Below are positions 1 to 6,881 of a DNA stretch of 16,851 nucleotides, in pieces. Origin of the DNA: an uncultured Bacteroidales bacterium (GTDB taxonomy: Bacteria > Bacteroidota > Bacteroidia > Bacteroidales > UBA932); contig CAKUYG010000026.1 in NCBI GenBank assembly GCA_934702165.1, positions 1-16,851 of the forward strand. The letters are read 5' to 3'. The number at the start of each line of letters is the position of its first letter. The first letter of the stretch is position 1. The notes under the pieces are model-generated. The model worked only from the letters and a program-made list of their open reading frames with translations. It was not told the DNA's origin and did no database searches. Both the position numbers and the translations under genes were made by a program.

Positions 1-76
1 GTGCCACATATTCTGTTTTTTCTATGGGCTTTACCTCTGCCAGTAATGCCTCCAGACATTCTTCCAATTCTTTCAT
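1..76 (-). CDS. moeA: Probable MoeA-like molybdopterin molybdenumtransferase, N-terminal fragment cut by the window edge
   Basis: Only the first 25 codons are visible, reading MKELEECLEALLAEVKPIEK and then TEYVA. This fits the usual MoeA opening, an amphipathic helix, then a phrase like 'PxxxTEyVxLeeAlGRvLAedv', but the diagnostic part lies outside the window. MoeA inserts molybdate into molybdopterin in the last step of molybdenum cofactor synthesis, in the cytoplasm. The start is supported by an AGAGGAG Shine-Dalgarno match just upstream. The neighbour 76 bases upstream on the same strand reads as the end of FdhD, which serves molybdenum-dependent formate dehydrogenase, so the pairing makes functional sense. 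Strong Shine-Dalgarno use and low GC look Firmicutes-like, unlike the rest of the window. The assignment rests on very few residues. Confidence 0.5.
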   Translation of the reverse strand, partial: MKELEECLEALLAEVKPIEKTEYVA

Positions 77-82
77 GTGCGA

Positions 83-89
83 CTCCTCT
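83..89 (-). promoter_or_regulatory. Strong Shine-Dalgarno sequence of the moeA-like gene
   Basis: The minus strand reads AGAGGAG, followed by six bases (TCGCAC) and an ATG. It decides the start of the leftmost partial gene. Such a canonical site is typical of Firmicutes and uncommon in Bacteroidota, which supports a different origin for this end of the window. Confidence 0.6.
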
Positions 90-97
90 CACTGTGT

Positions 98-126
98 TTC
101 CTTCCGTGCTATTCCGTCGGAAGGAA
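98..126 (-). other. Perfect 9-bp inverted repeat between the fdhD end and the moeA-like start
   Basis: TTCCTTCCG (98-106) and CGGAAGGAA (118-126) are exact reverse complements around an 11-base loop. On the minus strand no T-run follows, so a classical intrinsic terminator is unlikely. It could be an mRNA processing or stability hairpin inside an fdhD-moeA transcript, or an operator. No function can be assigned from the sequence. Confidence 0.4.
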
Positions 127-152
127 GCAGTCCCCCTTGTCCGTTCTCAGAG

Positions 153-284
153 TTACTTTCTTGCATCATGATAAATCTCCATCCGATCCGGCCAGGCTCT
201 GCAGATCAGATTCAGATGGTACTTCTTTGCAAGTTCTATCGCCTGATCTGTAGGTACTGCTTTGGATACCAGCACCGGGATTCC
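153..284 (-). pseudogene. fdhD: 3' end of fdhD (formate dehydrogenase accessory sulfurtransferase), fused in frame to the esterase ORF
   Basis: Residues about 253-295 of the ORF contain GIPVLVSKAVPTDQAIELAK, then KYHLNLICRAWPDRMEIY before the stop. This matches the known end of FdhD proteins: a GIPVL(V/I)S strand, PT..A..LA in a helix, an 'N-L-T-L-(I/V)' strand and a final M-x-(V/I)-Y. FdhD transfers sulfur from IscS to the molybdenum cofactor before its insertion into formate dehydrogenase. The family's sulfur-carrying CxxC motif lies further N-terminal and is not present here. The following gene on the same strand looks like moeA, which fits a molybdenum-enzyme cluster. Nothing in this segment resembles a CE12 C-terminus. 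Assignment is from remembered family features, without a database search. Confidence 0.7.
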
Positions 285-1040
285 TCCCTTGGCACGAACC
301 TCATCAATGAAAGTCTTGAGCTGGGTAGCGAAAAAATAGTACGCACCCTTGCCCGGAAGCTTGTCTATCTTCTGGTCGTTGTGCCCGAACTCCACGAACA
401 CATAGTCACCGGGCTGCATCACAGAGAGGATCTTGCGGAGACGTCCGGCACCGATGAATGTGTCGGTGCGCTCCCCGCTCTCGGCATAGTTGGCCACTGC
501 CACCCCCGTGTCGAAGAACCACGGGAACATCTGGCCCCAGCTCGCCCATGGCTCGTTGTCCTGATCCACCACAGTGGAGTCGCCGCAGAGGAAGATGGTC
601 GTAGTCGAAGATGGTGCGGGCTCTACGGTCACCGACTCCACTGCCGGTGCCGTGCCGCCGATTTCAAGGTTGAGGCACCCGTCCCAGTTGAGCTTGCCGT
701 TCTCCCTGGTTTTCAGGGTCACCTCCCCGACGACCTCGCCGTGCTCCCGGATCTTGGAGTCTCTCTTGTTGACCACGAATGAGATAGTCTTGAACTCTCC
801 CTTTGCGGTGTGGAGACCGTTGACAGCAAGGCGTCGGCTCTCCGCTTTGACGAATGTGTCCGCCGCTCTCCTCTTGCTACCTATCTTCATAGTCACCAGA
901 TAGTTGCCGTCCGGGACGGGGAGATTGATCTCAAACGGGGTCTGTTTTGCAGTATCATACTTTTCCGTAATCGGAAAATCTGTCGCGCCGGCGCCCAATG
1001 CGGCCAGCGAGGTAAGGATGGTAATAATCAGTTTCCGCAT
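153..1040 (-). CDS. CE12-type rhamnogalacturonan acetylesterase (SGNH hydrolase), C-terminus replaced by an FdhD tail
   Basis: The 295-residue ORF begins with a Sec signal peptide (about 1-19). A beta-sandwich follows (about 22-130), like the N-terminal domain of Bacteroidota CE12 enzymes. The esterase core starts at about 146. Visible SGNH blocks are FLCGDSTVVD with nucleophile Ser155, the YAESGERT turn near 185-192, and FGHNDQK with Gly219, His220 and Asn221. Known CE12 enzymes remove acetyl groups from rhamnogalacturonan so that glycosidases and lyases can act. The last block, with the catalytic Asp-x-x-His near the C-terminus, is absent. From about residue 253 the protein instead reads as the C-terminus of FdhD. 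As written it should be inactive, and the ORF is best regarded as a chimera. The start has a good signal peptide and no Shine-Dalgarno sequence, normal for Bacteroidota. It is divergent from the mutarotase gene (86-base gap). Confidence 0.8.
   Translation of the reverse strand: MRKLIITILTSLAALGAGATDFPITEKYDTAKQTPFEINLPVPDGNYLVTMKIGSKRRAADTFVKAESRRLAVNGLHTAKGEFKTISFVVNKRDSKIREHGEVVGEVTLKTRENGKLNWDGCLNLEIGGTAPAVESVTVEPAPSSTTTIFLCGDSTVVDQDNEPWASWGQMFPWFFDTGVAVANYAESGERTDTFIGAGRLRKILSVMQPGDYVFVEFGHNDQKIDKLPGKGAYYFFATQLKTFIDEVRAKGGIPVLVSKAVPTDQAIELAKKYHLNLICRAWPDRMEIYHDARK
264..287. other. Junction between Bacteroidota PUL DNA and foreign fdhD-moeA DNA
   Basis: The bases encode GGIPVLVS, which would be plausible in both a CE12 esterase (after 'VRAK') and FdhD (before 'KAVPT'). 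Homology switches from one family to the other within these 24 bases and the frame is kept. Hand-counted GC is 47% for 1-240 but 62-63% in the sampled blocks 421-480 and 541-600. This is the pattern expected when an assembler joins two genomes through a short shared word. A natural microhomology recombination gives the same picture. Confidence 0.65.
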
Positions 1041-1126
1041 ATTTGTGGTTTTTGTCTGTTGAACCGCCGAATTTACGGAAAAGTTCGTAACTTTACCAGA
1101 CTATAACTCAAATAACACAAAACGCA
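1041..1126. promoter_or_regulatory. Divergent intergenic region between the esterase and rhaM
   Basis: These 86 bases separate two divergent starts and must hold promoters for both unless the genes are read from elsewhere. On the plus strand TAACTTTA (1088-1095) partly matches the Bacteroidota -7 consensus TAnnTTTG and would leave a leader of about 25-30 bases before rhaM. No convincing -33 TTG lies at the right spacing. No Shine-Dalgarno sequence precedes either start. Confidence 0.3.
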
Positions 1127-1444
1127 ATGGCAAGAAGAGAAGCATTCAAAATGTTCCTGAAGCCTGGTTTCGAGGACGAATACCAGCGCAGGCACGCCGC
1201 CATCTGGCCTGAGCTCAAGAAGTTGCTCTCAGACAGTGGCGTCCGTAATTACTCAATCTACTGGGACAAGGACACCAACATCCTTTTCGCATATCAGGAA
1301 GTGGAAGGAGACGAGGGTTCACAGGACCTCGGAGGCAACCCTGTAGTCCAGAAATGGTGGGACTACATGGCTGACATCATGGAAGTCAACCCGGACAACT
1401 CTCCGGTATCCATCCCTCTCGACGAGAGGTTCCACATGGACTAG
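1127..1444 (+). CDS. rhaM: L-rhamnose mutarotase
   Basis: This 105-residue cytoplasmic enzyme interconverts the alpha and beta anomers of L-rhamnose, supplying the form used by L-rhamnose isomerase. Length and sequence follow the RhaM/YiiL family closely. Visible signatures are EYQRRH (Tyr19, His23, the general-acid histidine of the family), AAIWPELKKLL, NYSIYWDK, the paired tryptophans of VVQKWWDYM (77-78) and the near-invariant NPDNSPVS at 88-95. The ATG start gives the family's normal N-terminus. It stands alone on the plus strand, divergent from the esterase and convergent with the HTCS, and is closed by an intrinsic terminator. It is the strongest evidence in the window that the neighbouring PUL liberates rhamnose, although isomerase, kinase and aldolase genes are not present here. 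Confidence 0.95.
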   Translation: MARREAFKMFLKPGFEDEYQRRHAAIWPELKKLLSDSGVRNYSIYWDKDTNILFAYQEVEGDEGSQDLGGNPVVQKWWDYMADIMEVNPDNSPVSIPLDERFHMD

Positions 1445-1469
1445 AATAAGCCGGCTTTGCCGGCTTATT
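1445..1469 (+). terminator. Rho-independent terminator of rhaM
   Basis: AATAAGCCGGC (1445-1455) pairs perfectly with GCCGGCTTATT (1459-1469) around a TTT loop. The 11-bp stem starts directly after the rhaM stop codon and is followed by a T-rich tract (TCATTTATTTG). In the opposite direction it lies 52 bases beyond the HTCS stop and may also serve that gene, though no good T-run follows on that strand. Confidence 0.85.
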
Positions 1470-1520
1470 TCATTTATTTGCAGACTCGCAGCAGCATAAG
1501 TAATCATTAAAAAACGGATC

Positions 1521-4500
1521 TTACCAATCATCAGCAGGTGACTGTTTGCGGGATTTATAAGCGGACGGGGTGAAGCCGTAGAGTTCGCGGAAGGACTTGA
1601 TGAAATAGCTCGGAGATGTGAAACCGACCATATAAGCCACCTCGCTGATGGTGAGCTGAGGCTGTCCGTCGAGGAGAGCTAGCGACTTCTTGAGCCGCAC
1701 GCCGCTTATGAAGCGGCTCGGTGTCTGTCCGGTTATTCCCTTGACCTTCATAAAGAAATTGGTTCTTCCCATCGCCATCTCGTGGGCGAAGACATCTATG
1801 TCGAACTCCGAATCTGAGAGATGCTCGTCGATTATCTTCATCGCCCTGTCCATAAACTTTCGGTCAATATCATTATTTCCGGCCAGTTCATTTGATTCCA
1901 TATTGGCGGAGAAGAGGAACTTGCGCTGCAGCATCGCTCTGGAATTGACTAAGTTGGCGCACTTGCGCACCAGTACTTTGGCGTTGAATGGCTTGGCTAT
2001 GTAGTCATCCGCACCGTTGATGAATCCCTCCAGTTCGGCCTCCACCGACACCTTGGCGGTGAGCAGCACGAAAGGGATGTGGCTAGTCTCTATATTGTTT
2101 TTGACGCGCGAGCAGAGCTCGTTGCCGTCGAGGTTCGGCATCATCAGGTCACTCAAGATGATATCAGTCTGCGAGTTCTCAATCTTCTCAATCGCGTCCT
2201 GCCCGTCTACAGCCAGCGTGACGATGAAGTACGGCTCGAAAAGGTCGGCGAGTGAAGCGCGCAGTTCGTCATTATCCTCGACTATCAGCATTCTGACCTT
2301 GCTTAGCCCGGCCTTAGCCTGCGAAGCCTTTACCTCTTCGATGAATGCCGAGTCTATACAACTGAATTCCTGAGAGTTGACCGAATCCTCGTCAGCACGC
2401 ACGCATCTCATTCCTACCGGGATATGCCCGCAGCCTTCAGGCAGGCTGAAAGCGAATGTCGCTCCATGGCCAGGCGCGCTCTCGACGCTTATGGTACCCC
2501 TATGCGCCTCGACTATCTTGCGGCAGAGCGCAAGCCCAAGACCGGATCCGAGAGCCTCCTCGCCCTTACCCGGCACCTGTCCAAAAGGCTCGAAAATCAT
2601 CTTTTGGTAGACCGGGTCAATCCCCTCCCCGCTATCCATCACCTTGACCGTCACATATCCTTCCCCCCTGGAGAGTTCAAGAGTGATACAGTCGCACTTG
2701 CCTGTATGCTTGAACGCATTGGAGAGGAGATTGGTCAGAACCTTGTCAATCTGATCGTAATCATACCACAGGGGCAGGGACTGGCGGCCACTGAGGTTGG
2801 TAAACACGAGTTCTATGCCCCTCTGCAGGGCGTACTCGCGAAAGCAAGTCTCGGCTTTGGCAAGATGGAGAACGATATCGTTTTCTGAGAACTTCTGCAC
2901 AGCCACACCGCTTTCCTGCTTCCGGAAGTCAAGAAGCTCATTGATCAGCGCATTGACCTTGCCGAGATTGCCTTTCAGGCCCTTGAGTTTGGAATACATC
3001 GAAGGGATCTGCCCTCCTTGAGAGAGCAGACTTTCCACAGAACTCGTCATCAACGTAACCGGGGTGCGGATCTCGTGGGAAATATAGGTAAAGAACTGCA
3101 TCTTGGCGCTGTTGAGCTCCTGAATCTTCTTCTTCTCGAGTTTCTCCTGCTCAAGAGAAGAATTGAGTTTCAGGCGGGAAGCGTAGGTATTGAAACAAAA
3201 CAGCGTAAACGCGACCGCAACCGCGACTAGTATGAGAAAAAACCAGACGGTCTGATAGAAATGCGGGCGAATCTGAATGTGAAGCACCCTGCGCGAGATT
3301 TCTTTGAGCGTCTGCCGATCCACGAGCCTGGCTTCAAGAGAATAGCGACGCGGAGACAGGTTGGTGTAGGTGAGCGGACTTTTGATGTCACCCTCAATCC
3401 AATTGTCGTCAAAGCCACCGAGCCGGTATTCGAACTTCTCGCCCACATCTGAGGTATATGAAATCGGAGAACATCCCACCGAGAAAACATTGTGCCCAGC
3501 AGGTATGACTATATTATCTTGATACAAAAGCGATTCCTGAAGTATTCCGGAGCCATCGCCAGGATGCACCCGCCTGTTGTCGACAGTCAGCGAGACGAAG
3601 CGGATGTCGCTTTCCCTCTCCGGCACCACGAGATCGTTCTCATAGAATGACAGAGTCTGTCCGAAGCCCGAGAGGTAAATGTGAGCATCTGAAGCAACGA
3701 ATACGCCGTAGGCGTTGATGTTGGGAATAGGGTAACTGTTGTCCTGATTGTAGTTGAGGAAAACACCGCTGACGCTGTCGTAACGGGTCAGCCCTTTGTT
3801 GGTCACGATCAGCAGATATCCCACCGGACTCCTGTCTATATCGACAATATAGTCGTCGGGGAGGGTGCTGTTATGAGTGTTGATGGAGGTAAACGTCTCG
3901 TCGTCGGGCTTATAAACGAAGAGTCCACGTCCCGTCGAGCCGAGATAGATCTGCGAGTCATGGTCTTGGAAGATGGTCTGGATGTTGCTCGTGCCAAGCT
4001 CCGGCACAGATCCGTCCACGAAATACTCTCGGGTCTCCCCCGTCGCGGGGTCGGTCCTGCACACGCAGCCGGAGAGGGCTGTCCAGCAGCGTAGTGAGTC
4101 ATCCACCATAATGTCTGAGACATACTTCCTCTCCGCTCCTGTCCCTTCAAAGAGTTTGCGGCAACGTCCGGAGGCAGGACTGAACATCACGACTCCGCGC
4201 TTGGAGGCGACTATCAAGGAATCCTTCCCGTATGGGATTATCTTGTGTATATGCTCGCTCGGGATGGCGGTGGGGTCGTCTTCGTCGTGGCGGTAGGAAG
4301 TGATGCCCCCTCTGCGGTCCATCGAAAAAAGTCCGCCACGCAGAGTACCTATCCATAGGATGCCTCGGGACTTGTCGAAGAAGAGAGACTTGAATCCGTA
4401 TTCGCTCAAGGCATCGATAGTCTTCGCACTGTGGGTAACAGGGTCATAATGGACGAGTTTGTTGTCCTTGGCAGCCACGAAAAGGCCACCTTGCGAGTCC

Positions 4501-5486
4501 TCGGTGATGTCACCGTAAAAGTCGTAGCGTTCGAAGACGTCCAGGTTCTTGGACCAGATGCTTATTCCGCCATAGTGCGAACCGACCCACATATCCCCGT
4601 CGCGGTCGCAGATGATGTCCCAAATAGAGGAAAAAGGAAGGCTTCCACGGTCAATCCGCTTGATGACACGCGTATCGGGGTCCAGGACGCATAGACCGTT
4701 GAAAGTCCCTATCCAGTAGCGCCCATAGGGGTCTTCGCAGATGGTACGGACATAGTCGTCGCTGATTGTGTCCGAGTCCGTACCATGCCTGTAGGAACTC
4801 ATAAGATTATTTGACGAGAGTTTGAACAGACCTTGATATCTGGTGCAGAACCAGATGTTATGCTTGGTGTCCTCAAACAGTCCTGATATGTATGTCCCCT
4901 CCAGAAAGCGGCTCATCTTGCGGTTATCGTCGACGGCGAACGCTCCATCGGCCTCGGTGGCGACAAGTACCCGCCCGTCTGAGAGTTCGAGGATGGAGGT
5001 GATGTCGCTATAGTCGTCCAGACTGCAGAATGCCTCCAGAGAGCCGTTCACCAACTTATAGACAGTCCTGCGCGAGGCGGCCCAGAGCCTGCCGCGATTG
5101 CAACAGATGTACTGCATTCCATCCTTGCGGATGTGGCGGAACTTCTCGGTTGAGATGTCGTATTCGTCAAGGGCGAACTTGCTGATGACATAAATCTTGC
5201 CCTTGCGGTCACCACAGATGCACTTGATGTTGTTGTTGAATATGCTTGTACTGTCGCCGGGCACCGGACGCAGAACCTCGACCCTCTGCCCGTCATAGCG
5301 GTTGAGCCCGTCGTTGGTCCCTATCCAGACTATCCCGAACTCGTCCTGATAGATGCTGGTTATGTTGTCGTTGGAAAGGCCTTCGCTTGAACTCAGATGC
5401 GAGAACACGGTGAAGTTGTCGGCTCCGGCGGGGATGGAGCAGAGCAGCAGCATCGAAGTTATCAGAGCCAGAATCCTGTGAGACAT
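1521..5486 (-). CDS. Hybrid two-component system sensor/regulator (HTCS) of the PUL
   Basis: A single 1321-residue protein combines sensor kinase and transcription factor in the inner membrane. Order from the chosen ATG: signal peptide (1-22); periplasmic propeller to about 625 with Reg_prop repeats (VWIGTNDGLNRYD, YWIGTFNGL, MWVGSHYGG, LWIGTLRGG); Y_Y_Y domain (about 670-735); transmembrane helix (about 746-768); coiled linker; HisKA with SHEIRTP (His804); HATPase with N-box LLSNAFKHT, DSGEGID and GSGLGLAL; receiver with EDND, LSDLMMP (Asp1113) and AKPF; and AraC-type helix-turn-helix (about 1214-1311). All key phosphorylation residues are present, so it should be functional. Such regulators bind an oligosaccharide product in the periplasm and activate the adjacent PUL. 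A start at 5519 would be TTG and would lie inside the preceding terminator hairpin. The ATG at 5486 gives a proper signal peptide. Confidence 0.95.
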   Translation of the reverse strand: MSHRILALITSMLLLCSIPAGADNFTVFSHLSSSEGLSNDNITSIYQDEFGIVWIGTNDGLNRYDGQRVEVLRPVPGDSTSIFNNNIKCICGDRKGKIYVISKFALDEYDISTEKFRHIRKDGMQYICCNRGRLWAASRRTVYKLVNGSLEAFCSLDDYSDITSILELSDGRVLVATEADGAFAVDDNRKMSRFLEGTYISGLFEDTKHNIWFCTRYQGLFKLSSNNLMSSYRHGTDSDTISDDYVRTICEDPYGRYWIGTFNGLCVLDPDTRVIKRIDRGSLPFSSIWDIICDRDGDMWVGSHYGGISIWSKNLDVFERYDFYGDITEDSQGGLFVAAKDNKLVHYDPVTHSAKTIDALSEYGFKSLFFDKSRGILWIGTLRGGLFSMDRRGGITSYRHDEDDPTAIPSEHIHKIIPYGKDSLIVASKRGVVMFSPASGRCRKLFEGTGAERKYVSDIMVDDSLRCWTALSGCVCRTDPATGETREYFVDGSVPELGTSNIQTIFQDHDSQIYLGSTGRGLFVYKPDDETFTSINTHNSTLPDDYIVDIDRSPVGYLLIVTNKGLTRYDSVSGVFLNYNQDNSYPIPNINAYGVFVASDAHIYLSGFGQTLSFYENDLVVPERESDIRFVSLTVDNRRVHPGDGSGILQESLLYQDNIVIPAGHNVFSVGCSPISYTSDVGEKFEYRLGGFDDNWIEGDIKSPLTYTNLSPRRYSLEARLVDRQTLKEISRRVLHIQIRPHFYQTVWFFLILVAVAVAFTLFCFNTYASRLKLNSSLEQEKLEKKKIQELNSAKMQFFTYISHEIRTPVTLMTSSVESLLSQGGQIPSMYSKLKGLKGNLGKVNALINELLDFRKQESGVAVQKFSENDIVLHLAKAETCFREYALQRGIELVFTNLSGRQSLPLWYDYDQIDKVLTNLLSNAFKHTGKCDCITLELSRGEGYVTVKVMDSGEGIDPVYQKMIFEPFGQVPGKGEEALGSGLGLALCRKIVEAHRGTISVESAPGHGATFAFSLPEGCGHIPVGMRCVRADEDSVNSQEFSCIDSAFIEEVKASQAKAGLSKVRMLIVEDNDELRASLADLFEPYFIVTLAVDGQDAIEKIENSQTDIILSDLMMPNLDGNELCSRVKNNIETSHIPFVLLTAKVSVEAELEGFINGADDYIAKPFNAKVLVRKCANLVNSRAMLQRKFLFSANMESNELAGNNDIDRKFMDRAMKIIDEHLSDSEFDIDVFAHEMAMGRTNFFMKVKGITGQTPSRFISGVRLKKSLALLDGQPQLTISEVAYMVGFTSPSYFIKSFRELYGFTPSAYKSRKQSPADDW

Positions 5487-5508
5487 AAACAGGCGTAAAT
5501 TTACTAAA

Positions 5509-5551
5509 AATTCAGCCAATTCCGGCAGTTCTCTCCGAATTGGCTGAATTG
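5509..5551 (-). terminator. Rho-independent terminator at the end of the susC-susD-GH-lipoprotein operon
   Basis: AATTCAGCCAATTC (5509-5522) and GAATTGGCTGAATT (5538-5551) form a perfect 14-bp stem with a 15-base loop. On the minus strand the stem runs straight into a TTTTTAG tract. It lies 40 bases past the lipoprotein stop and ends the operon just before the HTCS. It leaves about 22 bases for the HTCS leader, so the HTCS promoter must overlap this hairpin, or the gene depends on read-through. Confidence 0.85.
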
Positions 5552-5590
5552 TGGAACAGAAATGAAGCGACAGGCTCCTGTCCCACCCGG

Positions 5591-6853
5591 CTATTTGAGG
5601 CTTACCACCTTTATGCAGCGGGCGGTACGGGTAGTGCCATTCTTGTTCGCCTTGTCGCAGAGGGCCTTGCCGAAGCGGACATAGTAGGCTTTGTCAAGGC
5701 TCGTCTCAGTGCTGGAAAATGCGCTGTCGCCTGTAGCAGACTCTTCCTTGGTATTGAGGGCGACTCCGCCAGGCAGTGAGAGCACAGCTGCGTCAAATAG
5801 GGCTCTGGCTGCCTTCTCCTCGGCTGAAATCTTGCCAGGATTGTCGACAGTGGCACCTTCGAGCGCAATTCCATTGTAAGCCTTGAAAATAGCGGTGAGC
5901 TCATCAACTGCGGGGAGGTACCATTCTCCGGCAGGAGACATGGTATCGCAATACTGCGCAGCCGGGAACTTGTCCAAAGAGGCATCGACAGTCTTAAGCA
6001 CAGCGACATTCGCCTTGCCGTTCTCACGATCAATAGCGGCCTGCGTGCCTCCTTCACCGGTAGCGGTAGTCTTGTCGGTGCAATATGCCTTGCCCTCGCC
6101 GCGAGGTCCGGCGAGGACCTTGCCGGTCTTTCCGTCTTCGGAGATCCAGAAAAGCACGCCGTCGTTTACGATATCGCCTATGGCGAGGCTCTTGGCACTC
6201 TGCTTGACGTTGATGGTGCAGGTGGCGAACCTGCCGTTCATTCCGGCCTTAACTTCAACTGTAGTGCAGCGCTCGGAAGAGGCTTCGTTGGCTGAAGACG
6301 CCTTGAGGGTCAACACCATACCGTCAATGGAAGCAGTCAGCCAGTCTTTGCCGTCCTCGGCCACACTCGCAGTAAACTCATCCATATTGGTCGTCACATT
6401 GACTATTGCGAAGCTGTTGACGGCACTCGCGATGGCGACTTCGGACCTGTCACATGACAAGGTAGGCTCGACCGCATCCTCAAGCGCCTGAGTGACCTTG
6501 ACGCGGGCAGAGACGGTATTGATGCCCTCGCCGGCATAGACAATGACCTCGCCCGCCCGGACGGCGGCTGCGGTATTTGCAGTCAAAGCCCAGACTTTCA
6601 ACGCAGTGCCCTCGACAGTCGCACCGAGCCAGCTCCGGTACGGGAAATCAACACTGGCGGAGAGCACTTCACTGTCGGAAATGATATTGGCAATACCTGT
6701 GCTGCCTTCCATCTTGTCAATCGAAATCTCCGACGGACTGACTTCCAAAGTGGCAGGGGTAAGCTCCTGCTGCGAAACGGAAGTCTGTGCCTTCTCACTG
6801 CAGGAGTAAAGGCAGACAAGAGCGACGGATAGAATGATAGCAATCTTTTTCAT
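5591..6853 (-). CDS. SusE/F-position surface lipoprotein with two BACON-like domains and a DUF1566-type C-terminus
   Basis: The 420-residue protein starts with a lipoprotein signal peptide (lipobox LYSC, Cys18). Domain one (about 38-122) and domain two (about 132-217) look like BACON modules: each has a W-L core (RSWLGATVEG, KDWLTASIDG) and ends in a V-T-Q or V-K-Q strand. BACON domains are beta-sandwich spacers, sometimes carbohydrate-binding, in Bacteroidota PUL proteins. From about 223 the protein matches DUF1566/Fib_succ-type domains: GDIVNDGVLFWI, GEWYLPAVDELTAI, FSSTETS and a final TRTARCIKVV. These are related in fold to C-type-lectin-like domains. Last gene of the operon, 28 bases after the enzyme gene and before a strong terminator. 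The position suggests a surface glycan-binding protein, but binding itself is an inference. No catalytic signature is visible. Confidence 0.75.
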   Translation of the reverse strand: MKKIAIILSVALVCLYSCSEKAQTSVSQQELTPATLEVSPSEISIDKMEGSTGIANIISDSEVLSASVDFPYRSWLGATVEGTALKVWALTANTAAAVRAGEVIVYAGEGINTVSARVKVTQALEDAVEPTLSCDRSEVAIASAVNSFAIVNVTTNMDEFTASVAEDGKDWLTASIDGMVLTLKASSANEASSERCTTVEVKAGMNGRFATCTINVKQSAKSLAIGDIVNDGVLFWISEDGKTGKVLAGPRGEGKAYCTDKTTATGEGGTQAAIDRENGKANVAVLKTVDASLDKFPAAQYCDTMSPAGEWYLPAVDELTAIFKAYNGIALEGATVDNPGKISAEEKAARALFDAAVLSLPGGVALNTKEESATGDSAFSSTETSLDKAYYVRFGKALCDKANKNGTTRTARCIKVVSLK

Positions 6854-6881
6854 CTAGTTGTGTGTTATTTGTTGGTTATAT

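Noticed and set aside
153..284. A regulated esterase-FdhD fusion as a new molybdenum-linked glycan system
   Set aside because: The FdhD piece lacks the CxxC sulfur carrier, the esterase piece lacks its catalytic Asp-His block, and the join sits in a coincidental shared word. A chimera explains this better than a functional fusion.
24..782. Long plus-strand open frame (252 codons) opposite the esterase
   Set aside because: It is antisense to a clear CE12 coding region, has no family resemblance, and its composition (Cys- and His-rich, low complexity) is that of a shadow frame.
2424..2888. Plus-strand open frames within the HTCS kinase region
   Set aside because: They are antisense to HisKA/HATPase codons that carry all family motifs. 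No start signals or homology are visible.
5496..5503. TAAATTTA as a -7 promoter element for the HTCS
   Set aside because: It only partly matches TAnnTTTG, is a self-complementary AT-rich word, and would start transcription almost at the ATG. It is too weak to list as a feature.
5883..6491. Plus-strand open frame (202 codons) opposite the lipoprotein gene
   Set aside because: It is the reverse-complement shadow of the BACON/DUF1566 lipoprotein, with a Ser/Thr/Ala-rich translation and no recognisable motif or ribosome site.
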